Below, in pieces: positions 43,463 through 51,781 of a DNA stretch of 64,000 nt. The DNA comes from Limnobacter humi (GTDB taxonomy: Bacteria > Pseudomonadota > Gammaproteobacteria > Burkholderiales > Burkholderiaceae_B), in NCBI RefSeq assembly GCF_024518835.1, contig NZ_JANIGO010000002.1:377522-441521 (forward strand), in the 5' to 3' direction. Numbering within the stretch: position 1 is the first letter of the stretch; the number at the start of each line of letters is the position of its first letter. The translations under genes were made by a program, and so were the position numbers. Below the pieces are notes generated by a model. That model saw only the letters and a program-made list of their open reading frames with translations, ran no database searches and was not told the origin of the DNA.

Positions 43463-44517
43463 TTTTCACTGTTGGTGGAGCACTCAGAATCAGCCGGGTT
43501 AACGCCGCAACGGATCTTCTTGAGAATCTTCAAACCACCTTTATCATAGAGACCTTGATCGGCAATTGACACACGCGACTCCCGCAACATCACCGTGTAC
43601 TTGATCATGTTCTCGGGTGTGAGGTCACTCCAGGTTCCTTCGGGAATGGATTTTTCCGCGCGGGTGATGATGGAGAGCGCCCGGTCAAACTGCGACAACC
43701 AGTAGGTTCTGGACTTTGCACCAAAGCCGCTGGGGAATTTGGTGTTGTTGATCACCATTTGGTAACTCAAAATCACAATGGGAAACCGATTGATGGCCCC
43801 TTTGGTGCCAATGCCACGGTACAGCTCCAAAGGCTTGTAGGCCGCTGCCGGTGCAGCAATCATGTCCACGGCACCGTTGTTGAACTTGCTGGCAAAATTG
43901 GTAATGTCGGCGGACACAGGCTGGGCACCAATTTTTTGGATCATCACGGCTTGCGCTTTGTCATAGTCAAAGGCTGCAATCTTTTTCCCAGCCAAATCCT
44001 CCACCGTGCGGATTTTCCGATCATTGATAACCGGGTAAGCCGTACCAAATGGAATGATGCCGGCAATTTCATATTTGCCATTCACGTTCAGCTTGGCTGC
44101 AGCCGGTTGGGCAAACAATTGAATGGCCCGCCGCACCACGTCATAACTGGCTGGCATGTCCACCTTGTTGTTTTTCACGATGGATGAGACGCCCAAGGAG
44201 TCTAGCACCGCTGTGGTGGCATTGAACTGGCGAGTCCGAAAGCCAGTGGCGTACAGGGCATCGCATTCGCCGGCAATGAAGTCTTGCGTCGCAATTCGCT
44301 CATCCGTGTATGCGCGCAACTCAATATCAGCCCCCCACTGCTTGGCGGCCACCACATAGTCTTTCGACATGTTGTACACGTCGCCAGTCGCGCCCAGCAA
44401 ATCGTAGACGCACAATTTCGAATTGGCTGCGGCTTGTGCCGGTGCTGCAACCCCAAGGGTCAGGCCCAATGTTGCCAATACAGATGCCGCCAGGCCTTGA
44501 GCTGGTTTGAACTTCAT
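43453..44517 (-). CDS. AdeT-like putative solute-binding protein
   Basis: The 354-residue exported protein has a signal peptide ending AQAAA. It has the family pattern KLCVYDLLGATGDVYNMSKD, GADIELRAYTDERIATQDFI, LYATGFRTRQF and IIPFGTAYPV. This matches the 'putative solute-binding protein' family (AdeT1/2-like), related to TRAP-type binding proteins. No permease is adjacent, so it may serve a remote transporter or act as a sensor. A GGAG site lies upstream. The ligand is unknown. Confidence 0.82.
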   Translation of the reverse strand: MKFKPAQGLAASVLATLGLTLGVAAPAQAAANSKLCVYDLLGATGDVYNMSKDYVVAAKQWGADIELRAYTDERIATQDFIAGECDALYATGFRTRQFNATTAVLDSLGVSSIVKNNKVDMPASYDVVRRAIQLFAQPAAAKLNVNGKYEIAGIIPFGTAYPVINDRKIRTVEDLAGKKIAAFDYDKAQAVMIQKIGAQPVSADITNFASKFNNGAVDMIAAPAAAYKPLELYRGIGTKGAINRFPIVILSYQMVINNTKFPSGFGAKSRTYWLSQFDRALSIITRAEKSIPEGTWSDLTPENMIKYTVMLRESRVSIADQGLYDKGGLKILKKIRCGVNPADSECSTNSENWN

Positions 44518-44698
44518 CTCTCTGTCTCCATGTGTGAATGCCCTTCAATGGGCGTCATCGCCAGGGCTTTGTCAATGCGTACCCTGTGCATTCAAATATT
44601 ATTGCACTGGGAATTTGCCTTCAAATTGACCATTCAGGACAAATTTCCAGCCCATTCGAACACGCAGCAGGCCGGGCTCGGTTATAATCCGCCCCTTC

Positions 44699-44788
44699 GG
44701 AGACGTGCGAGAGCGGCTGAATCGGCTTGACTCGAAATCAAGTAAGGGGGCAACCCCTTCGAGGGTTCGAATCCCTCCGTCTCCGCCA
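44699..44788 (+). tRNA. tRNA-Ser (anticodon CGA)
   Basis: A 90-nt class II tRNA has encoded CCA. GGAGACG pairs with CGTCTCC in the acceptor. The anticodon loop CTCGAAA sits in a CTTGA/TCAAG stem. A long variable arm (AAGGGGGCAACCCCTT) follows, then the T loop GTTCGAATC. Confidence 0.97.
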
Positions 44789-44798
44789 TCCATTCCAT

Positions 44799-44824
44799 AA
44801 AAAAGCGCCGCTCGGCGCTTTTTT
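44799..44824 (+). terminator. Terminator of tRNA-Ser
   Basis: AAAAAAGCGCCG and CGGCGCTTTTTT form a perfect stem with a minimal loop and a T run, 10 bp after the CCA. Confidence 0.9.
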
Positions 44825-44891
44825 ATTTCAAGGTAGTATGTCGAATGAGACAATTTTCCGAATCATCGAATCACCAATTCTTGAGGAATGC

Positions 44892-45053
44892 ATGAACATG
44901 AGACGTTTAGTGGCTTTATCCGTGTTGGTTACACTGTTGTATGGTTGTGCGGTCTACACACCCGCGGGAAGCGTCGTTGTTGATCCTGCTGGTGGGCGGG
45001 GCGATGGGGGCGGCTTCTGCCCGCCAGGACAGGCCAAAAAGGGTAACTGCTGA
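44892..45053 (+). CDS. Small lipoprotein of 53 residues
   Basis: The GAGGA site at 44883 supports a start at 44892 or 44898. A short signal peptide ends in lipobox LLYGC. The mature chain of about 30 residues is Gly-rich and ends GGGFCPPGQAKKGNC, with two cysteines that may form a disulfide. The FCPPGQAKKG-type tail recurs in small proteobacterial lipoproteins of unknown role. It is probably anchored in an envelope membrane. It stands alone after tRNA-Ser. Confidence 0.7.
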   Translation: MNMRRLVALSVLVTLLYGCAVYTPAGSVVVDPAGGRGDGGGFCPPGQAKKGNC

Positions 45054-45151
45054 CCCAGTGCGAATTGTTGGACAATGCAACGGGGATAAGCCTTTCCCAA
45101 ATGGCTTGAACACTATATTATTTACACACCGTAACTATTATACATCCCGCA

Positions 45152-45577
45152 ATGTCCAACAAACTCATCCGCCTGGGCTTTCTCTCCGCTGGCCTCACCA
45201 ACCTCATTGGCATGCTGGCTGTCAGTGAGGCCTTCACCAACACACTGTTCAATGAACTCTCGCCCACCGTGTTCTCCAATTTTGGAGCGGTGTGCATCAT
45301 GCTGTGGGGCTTGGCTTATCTGTCGGTCGCCCACAAGGCGCTGGAAGTGCCGCTGCTGTGCCTGGTGTTCGCGGTTGAAAAATTCTTGTACACCGGCACT
45401 TGGGTGGTGTGGGCGCAGCACAACTGGGGGCAACTGGCCACCATTCAAACCCAATCGCCCCAAACCGCGCTCTTTTACAGCAGTTATGGTTTGATCGACC
45501 TGGCCTATGGCCTGTTCTTCCTGTGGGTTGCCCTTCTGGGCTTCAAACAACAGCCCCCAGCACCACACGCGCACTGA
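45152..45577 (+). CDS. Four-helix integral membrane protein, unknown
   Basis: The 141-residue protein has about four hydrophobic helices (LGFLSAGLTNLIGMLAV, FGAVCIMLWGLAYLSVA, LLCLVFAVEKFLYTGTWVVW, SSYGLIDLAYGLFFLWVALL). Small charged loops and a His/Pro tail follow. I do not recognise the family and see no catalytic motif. It is a single gene, and a 23-bp palindrome follows its stop. No function is proposed. Confidence 0.7.
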   Translation: MSNKLIRLGFLSAGLTNLIGMLAVSEAFTNTLFNELSPTVFSNFGAVCIMLWGLAYLSVAHKALEVPLLCLVFAVEKFLYTGTWVVWAQHNWGQLATIQTQSPQTALFYSSYGLIDLAYGLFFLWVALLGFKQQPPAPHAH

Positions 45578-45600
45578 ACGCACCACACTGCGTCGGCCTT

Positions 45601-45623
45601 GATCCGGTGCAACGCACCGGATC
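45601..45623. repeat. Perfect 10-bp inverted repeat with 3-base loop
   Basis: GATCCGGTGC-AAC-GCACCGGATC lies 23 bp after the membrane protein stop, in the 371-bp gap before the nitrate-transport genes. The lack of a T run argues against a plain terminator. The GGTGC/GCACC arms recall NtrC half-sites, but in the wrong relative orientation. Confidence 0.6.
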
Positions 45624-45775
45624 TGCACGTCAATACGGAACAAAGGTTACAAAACTTTTCCGCACCGCACCAAATCGGGCACACAGCGCATCCGGGTTAC
45701 GGCCCCTGCTTCCATTTCGCCCCGAAATTGCGCATTTCAATGCCACACGTCGATCAATTGACGCTTTGTGGTGCC

Positions 45776-45792
45776 TGGCACGGTCCCTGCTA
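45776..45792 (+). promoter_or_regulatory. Putative sigma-54 promoter of the nitrate-type ABC operon
   Basis: TGGCACGGTCCCTGCTA has GG-N10-GC (GG 45777, GC 45789) and differs from TGGCACR-N4-TTGCW at one position. A start about 12 bases on (near 45802) would place the first leader hairpin 4 nt into the RNA. Confidence 0.7.
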
Positions 45793-45805
45793 TTGGTTCA
45801 ACGTA

Positions 45806-45920
45806 GACCTTTGCCAAAGACGGATCAGGTCGAAGTTGCACTGAAATAGAACGGACAACGGCGTCCATCCCTTGCCAGGCCCATCGGTGGACCCGGCATT
45901 GGCGATGTTCGCCGTTTTTT
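45806..45920 (+). promoter_or_regulatory. ANTAR-type antitermination leader: two hexaloop hairpins plus intrinsic terminator
   Basis: Hairpin P1 (45806-45831) has stem GACCT/AGGTC, a 3x3 internal loop, CC/GG and hexaloop AAAGAC. Hairpin P2 (45853-45866) has GGAC/GTCC and hexaloop AACGGC. Both loops have A at position 1 and G at position 4, the feature recognised by ANTAR-domain proteins such as NasR and NasT. The 3' strand of P2 can instead pair with TGGAC at 45888-45892. GGCGA-TGT-TCGCC followed by G and T6 (45901-45920) is an intrinsic terminator, 28 bp before the binding-protein ATG. The layout resembles the Klebsiella nasF leader. No ANTAR gene is in the window. Confidence 0.68.
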
Positions 45921-45948
45921 ATTTTGATTTTCTAATGAAGGAAAAATC

Positions 45949-47286
45949 ATGGATTCGAACAAGCCATCCAAACCCGCAATGCTGCAGGACCTCGGAGGCG
46001 TGTCATCCGACCGCCGCACATTCATCAAGCAAAGCTCCCTGCTGATCGGTGCTGGCGTTCTGGGTTCAATGGCTGCACCCAGTATTGTACGGGCTCAATC
46101 CACGAGCCTGGAAACCAAGGCAGCCAAACTCGGCTTCATCGCCTTGAGCGATGCAGCCCCATTGATTATTGCCGAGGAAAAGGGATTCTTCAAAAAACAC
46201 GGCATGACCGACGTGGAGGTTCTGAAACAATCCTCGTGGGGAACCACCCGGGATAACCTTGTTTTGGGTGCAAAAAACAACGGCATCGACGGGGCTCACA
46301 TCCTGAGCCCGCTGCCGTATCTACTCACCACGGGTGCGGTCACGGCCAACAACGTTCCCACCCCCATGTCCATCCTGATGCGGTTGAATGTCAACGGACA
46401 ATGCATCTCTGTGTCGAATGAGTTCAAAGACCTGAAAGTTGGCTTGGACACCCGGGACTTTGGTCGGGCCATTCTCAAAAAGAAGGCCAGCGGCAAAGCT
46501 GTGAATGCGGCGATGACCTTCCCGGGTGGCACACACGACCTGTGGCTCCGTTACTGGATGGCAGCCGGTGCCATCAACCCGTTGACCGACATTTCTACGA
46601 TTGTGGTGCCACCACCCCAGATGGTGGCCAACATGAAAGTGGGCAATATGGATTGCTTCTGTGTGGGCGAACCGTGGAACCTTCAACTGGTTAACCAGGG
46701 CATTGGCTACACCGCACTGACCACTGGCGAACTGTGGCACAACCACCCCGAGAAAAGCTTCGCCATGCGCAGCGACTATGTGGCGGCCAACCCCAATGCG
46801 ACCAAGGCGATTGTAAAAGCCATCATGGAGGCACAAATGTTCTGCGACGACCCGGCCAACAAGGAAGAAGTGGCCAAGCTTTGCTCGCAGCGCCGTTGGT
46901 TCAACGTGCCGGTGGCCGACATTGTCGACCGCCTGAAGGGCCACTTTGACTACGGCACCGGCCGCGTGGTGGACAGCAGCCCGGAGACCATGAAGTTCTG
47001 GAAGGAATACACCTCTTACCCCTTCCAAAGCCATGACCTGTGGTTCCTCACAGAAAACCAGCGTTGGGGCTACCTGCCCGCCAAGCTGGACACCAACGCC
47101 CTCATCAAGAAAGTAAACCGCGAAGACATCTGGCGCACGGCTGCAGCAGAGTTGGGTGTCGACAAAAAGGACATTCCCAAATCGACCTCACGCGGCGTTG
47201 AGAAATTCTTTGATGGCAAGGTGTTTGACCCGGCCAAACCCAAAGCATATCTCGACAGCCTGGCCATCAAATCCATGAAAGGCTGA
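45949..47286 (+). CDS. Nitrate-type ABC transporter substrate-binding protein (NrtA/CmpA family)
   Basis: The 445-residue protein starts after AAGGA. It has a Tat signal (DRRTFIKQSSLLIGAGVLGS). The NrtA/CmpA core shows KLGFIALSDAAPLIIAEEKG, then KQSSWGTTRDNLVLG, DGAHILSPLPYL and DCFCVGEPWNLQLV. It binds nitrate, nitrite, bicarbonate or a similar anion in the periplasm. The leader with ANTAR-like hairpins and sigma-54 promoter favours nitrate. The permease and ATPase genes follow directly. No assimilatory nitrate reductase lies in the window. Confidence 0.92.
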   Translation: MDSNKPSKPAMLQDLGGVSSDRRTFIKQSSLLIGAGVLGSMAAPSIVRAQSTSLETKAAKLGFIALSDAAPLIIAEEKGFFKKHGMTDVEVLKQSSWGTTRDNLVLGAKNNGIDGAHILSPLPYLLTTGAVTANNVPTPMSILMRLNVNGQCISVSNEFKDLKVGLDTRDFGRAILKKKASGKAVNAAMTFPGGTHDLWLRYWMAAGAINPLTDISTIVVPPPQMVANMKVGNMDCFCVGEPWNLQLVNQGIGYTALTTGELWHNHPEKSFAMRSDYVAANPNATKAIVKAIMEAQMFCDDPANKEEVAKLCSQRRWFNVPVADIVDRLKGHFDYGTGRVVDSSPETMKFWKEYTSYPFQSHDLWFLTENQRWGYLPAKLDTNALIKKVNREDIWRTAAAELGVDKKDIPKSTSRGVEKFFDGKVFDPAKPKAYLDSLAIKSMKG

Positions 47287-47300
47287 GTGGAGCACACACC

Positions 47301-48170
47301 ATGATGAACACCGACACACTGGACCAACTCAACCGGGCGCAACTGGCCAAACGCCACACGCCGCTGATTGAAACCGAGTTTTTCAAACAGTGCATGAAGC
47401 AATTGGGCAAGGTGGTTCCGCCCGTGCTCATCACTGCCTTGCTGTTGCTGATCTGGGAACTCCTGTGCTCTGGCCAGGGGGCTCGCCTGCCCTCGCCCAG
47501 CAAAGTGATCAACGACACCTGGGAACTGATCATTGATCCGTTTTTCTTCCGAGGTGGCACCGATGTCGGCATGGGTTGGCAAATTCTCGCCAGCCTGAAG
47601 CGGGTGGCCTACGGCTATTCGATTGCCGTGGTGGTGGGTGTGGCCTTGGGTGTGTTGGTGGGCCAGTCCACCTGGGCCATGCGCGGGCTTGATCCAATTT
47701 TTCAGGTGTTGCGCACGGTACCACCGCTGGCTTGGCTGCCGCTCTCGCTGGCTGGTTTTCAGGATGGCAACCCGTCGGCAATTTTCGTGATCTTCATCAC
47801 CTCGGTGTGGCCCATCATCATCAACACCTCGGTGGGCATTCGCAATATTCCGGAAGATTACCGAAACGTGTCCCGCGTGATCCAGCTCAATGGCCTGGAG
47901 TTTTTCTGGAAGATCATGCTGCCGGCTGCAGCCCCCTACATTTTTTCAGGCTTGAAAATTGGTGTGGGTTTGAGCTGGTTGGCCATTGTGGCGGCTGAAA
48001 TGTTGATTGGTGGTGTGGGCATTGGCTTCTTCATCTGGGACGCCTGGAATTCCTCACGCATCAGCGAAATTGTATTGGCCCTGCTCTACGTCGGCGTGGT
48101 CGGCTTCATGCTGGACCGCCTGATGGGTTTCGTTGGCCAAAAAATTACCCGTGGTACCAGCGCCGGTTAA
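47301..48170 (+). CDS. Nitrate-type ABC transporter permease (NrtB family)
   Basis: The 289-residue membrane protein has about six helices. It resembles NrtB/SsuC-type permeases, with VLRTVPPLAWLPLSLAGFQDG as the coupling-loop region and WLAIVAAEMLIGGVGIGFFIWD near the C-terminus. It forms the inner-membrane channel for the anion delivered by the preceding binding protein, 14 bp upstream. ATG codons at 47301 and 47304 are both possible starts. The ATPase gene follows by 39 bp. Confidence 0.92.
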   Translation: MMNTDTLDQLNRAQLAKRHTPLIETEFFKQCMKQLGKVVPPVLITALLLLIWELLCSGQGARLPSPSKVINDTWELIIDPFFFRGGTDVGMGWQILASLKRVAYGYSIAVVVGVALGVLVGQSTWAMRGLDPIFQVLRTVPPLAWLPLSLAGFQDGNPSAIFVIFITSVWPIIINTSVGIRNIPEDYRNVSRVIQLNGLEFFWKIMLPAAAPYIFSGLKIGVGLSWLAIVAAEMLIGGVGIGFFIWDAWNSSRISEIVLALLYVGVVGFMLDRLMGFVGQKITRGTSAG

Positions 48171-48209
48171 ACACCGTCCGCACCATCCGGCAACACAGGA
48201 GAACACACC

Positions 48210-49067
48210 ATGTCAGACCGCTTTCTCAATCTCTCCAAAGTTCACATGAACTTTGAAAAAAACGGCACCGTCAACCCGGTGCTGCGTGATGTCAATCTGG
48301 ACGTTCAACGTGGCGAATTCATTTCGCTGATTGGGCACTCGGGTTGCGGCAAATCCACCGTGCTCAACATCATCGCCGGCCTGCTTCGGGCCAGCGAAGG
48401 CGTGGTGCTGGTGGACAACAAAGAGGTGAACGCACCGGGGCCAGACCGAGCCCTGGTGTTTCAAAACCACTCGCTGTTGCCGTGGCTCACGGTGTATCAA
48501 AACGTGGAGTTGGCAGTGGACAAAATTTTCCGCAACAGCAAAACCGCAGCCGAACGGAAAGACTGGATTCTTCACAACCTGGAAATGGTGAACATGGGCC
48601 ACGCGCTAGACCGCCTGCCTTCTGAAATTTCCGGCGGCATGAAACAGCGCGTGGGCATCGCGCGGGCGTTGGCCATGGAACCCAAGGTGCTGCTGCTGGA
48701 TGAGCCCTTCGGTGCACTGGATGCGCTGACACGTGCCAAGTTGCAAGATGAAGTGATGCGCATTCAAAGTGAATTGCAAAACACAGTCGTCATGATCACC
48801 CACGATGTGGATGAGGCCGTGCTTCTATCGGACCGGATTGTGATGATGACCAACGGCCCGGCAGCCACCATCGGCCAAATTCTGGATGTTGATTTGCCCC
48901 GCCCACGCGACCGCATCGCCATGGCAGACGATACCCGTTACAACCACTATCGCCATGAGGTGCTGAGCTTCCTGTACGAAAAACAGCGCAAGGTTGAAGA
49001 CTTCGACAAGCACAAGCAGCAACGCAACAGCACGGTCGCATCCGGCTCGACGAAAGCGCACGCTTAA
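48210..49067 (+). CDS. Nitrate-type ABC transporter ATP-binding protein (NrtD family)
   Basis: The 285-residue ATPase follows AGGAG. It has Walker A GHSGCGKST, Q-loop VFQNHSLLPWLTV, a variant signature ISGGMKQR, Walker B VLLLDEPFGALD and the H-loop in MITHDVDEA. It powers anion import. It lacks the extra regulatory domain of cyanobacterial NrtC. It ends the three-gene operon, before a weak terminator at 49096. Confidence 0.93.
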   Translation: MSDRFLNLSKVHMNFEKNGTVNPVLRDVNLDVQRGEFISLIGHSGCGKSTVLNIIAGLLRASEGVVLVDNKEVNAPGPDRALVFQNHSLLPWLTVYQNVELAVDKIFRNSKTAAERKDWILHNLEMVNMGHALDRLPSEISGGMKQRVGIARALAMEPKVLLLDEPFGALDALTRAKLQDEVMRIQSELQNTVVMITHDVDEAVLLSDRIVMMTNGPAATIGQILDVDLPRPRDRIAMADDTRYNHYRHEVLSFLYEKQRKVEDFDKHKQQRNSTVASGSTKAHA

Positions 49068-49095
49068 GGCAGCGAGTGCGGCATTGTGCAAAGCA

Positions 49096-49128
49096 AGCCC
49101 TTGTCGGTCACAACTGGCAAGGGTTTTT
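49096..49128 (+). terminator. Terminator after the nitrate-type ABC operon
   Basis: GCCCTTG and CAAGGG form a stem with a 14-base loop, followed by T5. It lies 29 bp after the ATPase stop. Confidence 0.7.
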
Positions 49129-49258
49129 GACAATTTAACTTTGTTAATTATTCAACTGAAAAATAAATAACATTTTTGCCTGTTCTCCCGCTTTGGGTGC
49201 ATGCACCCAATGATTAACATGGGACAGCGAATCAACACCACCCTTGACCTTGCTGACC

Positions 49259-49852
49259 ATGCAGTTACCCATTCAATATCAAGCCGCGCTGGCGGTGGCC
49301 CACCAAGCAACCAGCCTCAAAACCCGGACATGGCCCACACCGTTCTTTCCCGTTCATCACCATGCAGAACAGATGGCCACCGAGGCGATGCGATTGAACC
49401 TGGACAGCGCCGCCGTCAAGGCCGCCATTCTTCATGATCTGGTGTTGATGAGCCCGATAACCCTGGACGACATTGAACGCGTGGCGGGTCATGAAACCGC
49501 AGACTTGGTTCAACTGATGACACCGGATACTCGCGTGCTTGAAAACCCGGCGCAATTTGATCTCACGGCCTATTGCGCAGACGTGGCTCGAAGCAGCACT
49601 GTGGTGCAAACACTGGTGCTCATGGACTGGCTTCAAACTGCATCGCTGATCGGCGCTTCCAGCCCGGCGCTGGCTCCAGGCCTTGGATTGCATTTGCAAC
49701 AGGTTGCAACAGCACTTCACCAGGCACCCCACGTGCTGCAGGCGCGAGCCGCCTGGATTGCCAGTTGGCTTGAACGTCGCCCCTATGAGCAACAAGTTGC
49801 GCAATACGCCGTGCAATCCAGTTTACGTAGTAACCCTGTCGCAAATTTGTGA
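49259..49852 (+). CDS. HD-domain-like protein, possibly RelA/SpoT hydrolase-related
   Basis: Taken from the ATG at 49259, the 197-residue protein has an HD-like pattern: PFFPVHHHAEQMATE then AAILHDLVLMSPITLDDIE and GHETADLVQLMT. This resembles the metal-dependent phosphohydrolase HD part of ppGpp hydrolases. It also has long C-terminal helices. The second conserved Asp of a full HD site is not obvious, so activity is uncertain. It stands between the nitrate-type and TRAP transporters without evident link to either. Confidence 0.6.
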   Translation: MQLPIQYQAALAVAHQATSLKTRTWPTPFFPVHHHAEQMATEAMRLNLDSAAVKAAILHDLVLMSPITLDDIERVAGHETADLVQLMTPDTRVLENPAQFDLTAYCADVARSSTVVQTLVLMDWLQTASLIGASSPALAPGLGLHLQQVATALHQAPHVLQARAAWIASWLERRPYEQQVAQYAVQSSLRSNPVANL

Positions 49853-50001
49853 AAAAGGTTTTCTTTAACGAAATCATCAGGGTTTGCCACTATTTCGGCC
49901 TTTGATCACTGCCCCTTACATTGTTGAACATAAAAAAAGCATAAAAAAACTACCGGGCCAATAAAAAAGTAGTTCAGCGTTGTAAACCAAAGGAGGCACT
50001 G

Positions 50002-51123
50002 ATGACTGACATCATCAACAACAAGAAGCGTCGCGACTTCATCAAAGGCACATCTGCGGCCGCTGTGGGTGCTGGCACCCTCGCGTTCCCCATGATTGCC
50101 ACCGCGCAAACCACATCCCTTCGATTCCAGAGCACCTGGCCATCCAAGGACATCTTCCACGAATACGCCACCGACTTTGCCAAAAAGGTCAATGAGATGT
50201 CGGGCGGCAAACTCAAGATTGAGGTACTGCCAGCCGGTGCCGTGGTCAAGGCATTCGACCTGCTCGACGCCGTGAGCAAAGGCACACTGGATGGCGGCCA
50301 CGGTGTGGTGGCTTACTGGTATGGCAAAAATCCCGCCGTTGCGCTGTGGGGTTCAGGCCCGGCATTTGGCATGGATGCCAACCAGGTGCTGGCTTGGCAC
50401 AACTACGGTGGCGGCAAACAACTGCTCGATGAAATTTACGACAGCTTGAACCTGGAGGTGGAGTCGTTCCTGTATGGCCCCATGCCCACGCAACCACTGG
50501 GCTGGTTCAAAAAACCGGTAAAAGGGCCACAAGACCTCAAGGGCTTGAAGTACCGCACCGTGGGCCTGTCCATCGATATTTTCACCAAAATGGGCCTGGC
50601 TGTGAATGCACTGCCCGGCGGTGAAATTGTGCCAGCCATGGACCGCGGCCTGCTGGACGCAGCCGAGTTCAACAACGCCTCGTCCGACCGCTTGCTGGGC
50701 TTCCCGGATGTGGCCAAGGTGTGCATGCTGCAAAGCTTTCACCAGGCCTCTGAGCAGTTCGAAATCCTGTTCAACAAGAAAAAGTATGCGGGCCTGTCGG
50801 CTGAGCAAAAGGCCATCATCAAATACGCGGCCGAGGCGTCGTCTGCGGAAATGAGCTGGAAGGCCATTGACCGCTATTCCACCGACTATCAGGAAATGCA
50901 GACCAAGCAAGGCGTGAAGTTCTACAAAACGCCCGACACCATCCTCAAGGCACAACTGCAGGCTTGGGATGAAGTGACGAAAGCCAAGTCCGAAGAAAAC
51001 GCCACCTTCAAGAAGGTGTTTGAGTCGATGCGCAACTTTGCCAAGCGCACTGCGAAGTGGCAAAACGACACATCGGTGGACTACAAGATGGCTTACAACT
51101 TCTACTTCGGCGGCAAGAAGTAA
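50002..51123 (+). CDS. TRAP transporter substrate-binding protein (DctP family)
   Basis: The 373-residue protein starts after AAGGAGG. It has a Tat signal (KKRRDFIKGTSAAAVGAG). The DctP fold shows LRFQSTWPSKDIFHEYATDF, then GGKLKIEVLPAGAVVKAFDL, GLKYRTVGLSIDIFTKMG and ALPGGEIVPAMDRGLLDAAE. The last contains the conserved Arg region that binds a carboxylate. It captures an organic acid in the periplasm. The small and large permease genes follow, completing the transporter. The substrate may be a keto- or hydroxy-acid, judged by subfamily resemblance only. Confidence 0.94.
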   Translation: MTDIINNKKRRDFIKGTSAAAVGAGTLAFPMIATAQTTSLRFQSTWPSKDIFHEYATDFAKKVNEMSGGKLKIEVLPAGAVVKAFDLLDAVSKGTLDGGHGVVAYWYGKNPAVALWGSGPAFGMDANQVLAWHNYGGGKQLLDEIYDSLNLEVESFLYGPMPTQPLGWFKKPVKGPQDLKGLKYRTVGLSIDIFTKMGLAVNALPGGEIVPAMDRGLLDAAEFNNASSDRLLGFPDVAKVCMLQSFHQASEQFEILFNKKKYAGLSAEQKAIIKYAAEASSAEMSWKAIDRYSTDYQEMQTKQGVKFYKTPDTILKAQLQAWDEVTKAKSEENATFKKVFESMRNFAKRTAKWQNDTSVDYKMAYNFYFGGKK

Positions 51124-51141
51124 CCGGTGTCCATTCGGAAG

Positions 51142-51178
51142 AAGCCAACAATTGGGTAACCGGTTGTTGGCTTTTTTT
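51142..51178 (+). terminator. Intergenic hairpin/attenuator between dctP- and dctQ-like genes
   Basis: AAGCCAACAA and TTGTTGGCTT form a 10-bp perfect stem with a 12-base loop and T-run, 19 bp after the binding-protein stop and 23 bp before the small permease. It would lower permease expression relative to binding protein. Confidence 0.82.
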
Positions 51179-51200
51179 AAACCCTCTTGGTTTTCGCATC

Positions 51201-51770
51201 ATGCAAACATTTTTGTTGTTTATCGACAAGGTGTCGACCTGGATCGGTCAGGTGTTTTCCTGGTCCATCGTGGCACTCACCTTGCTCATCGTCTGGGAAG
51301 TGGCTTCCCGGTATATTCTCAACAGCCCGCACCCTTGGGTGTTCGACGTAACGTACATGCTCTACGGCGTACTGTTCATGATGGCCGGTGCCTACACGCT
51401 GGCCAAAAATGGTCATGTACGGGGCGACGTGCTGTATGGCTTTTTCACACCGCGCACGCAGGCGTTCTTCGACCTCATCCTGTATGTGCTGTTCTTCATT
51501 CCGGGTGTTGTTGCCCTGTCATACGCGGGTTATCAATTCGCATCCGACGCCTGGATCATCAAGGAACATTCCTCGGTAACCGCCGACGGACCGCCCATTT
51601 ACCACTTCAAAACCATCATCCCGATTGCCGGCACCATGCTGCTCTTTCAGGGTTTTGTAGAAATTGTGCGCTGTGTGATGTGCCTGAAAAACGGTGAATG
51701 GCCCAGCCGAGAAGAAGACGTCGAAGAAGTGGATGTCGACAAACTCAAAGCCATGGTCGGCAAACAATAA
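51201..51770 (+). CDS. TRAP transporter small permease (DctQ family)
   Basis: Starting at 51201, the 189-residue protein has four membrane helices in DctQ order (TWIGQVFSWSIVALTLLIVW, WVFDVTYMLYGVLFMMAGAY, LILYVLFFIPGVVALSYAGY, and IIPIAGTMLLFQGFVEIV). It also carries AKNGHVRGDV, a DctQ signature. A charged tail (EEDVEEVDVDKLK) lies in the cytoplasm. It sits between the binding protein and the large permease; the latter starts 11 bp after this stop. It forms the membrane complex with the large subunit. Confidence 0.9.
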   Translation: MQTFLLFIDKVSTWIGQVFSWSIVALTLLIVWEVASRYILNSPHPWVFDVTYMLYGVLFMMAGAYTLAKNGHVRGDVLYGFFTPRTQAFFDLILYVLFFIPGVVALSYAGYQFASDAWIIKEHSSVTADGPPIYHFKTIIPIAGTMLLFQGFVEIVRCVMCLKNGEWPSREEDVEEVDVDKLKAMVGKQ

Positions 51771-51781
51771 AGGGGCATGGC

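Noticed and set aside
49853-50001. Possible sigma-54 promoter before the TRAP operon
   Set aside because: The nearest GG and GC are 12 rather than 10 bases apart, so the essential spacing is not met.
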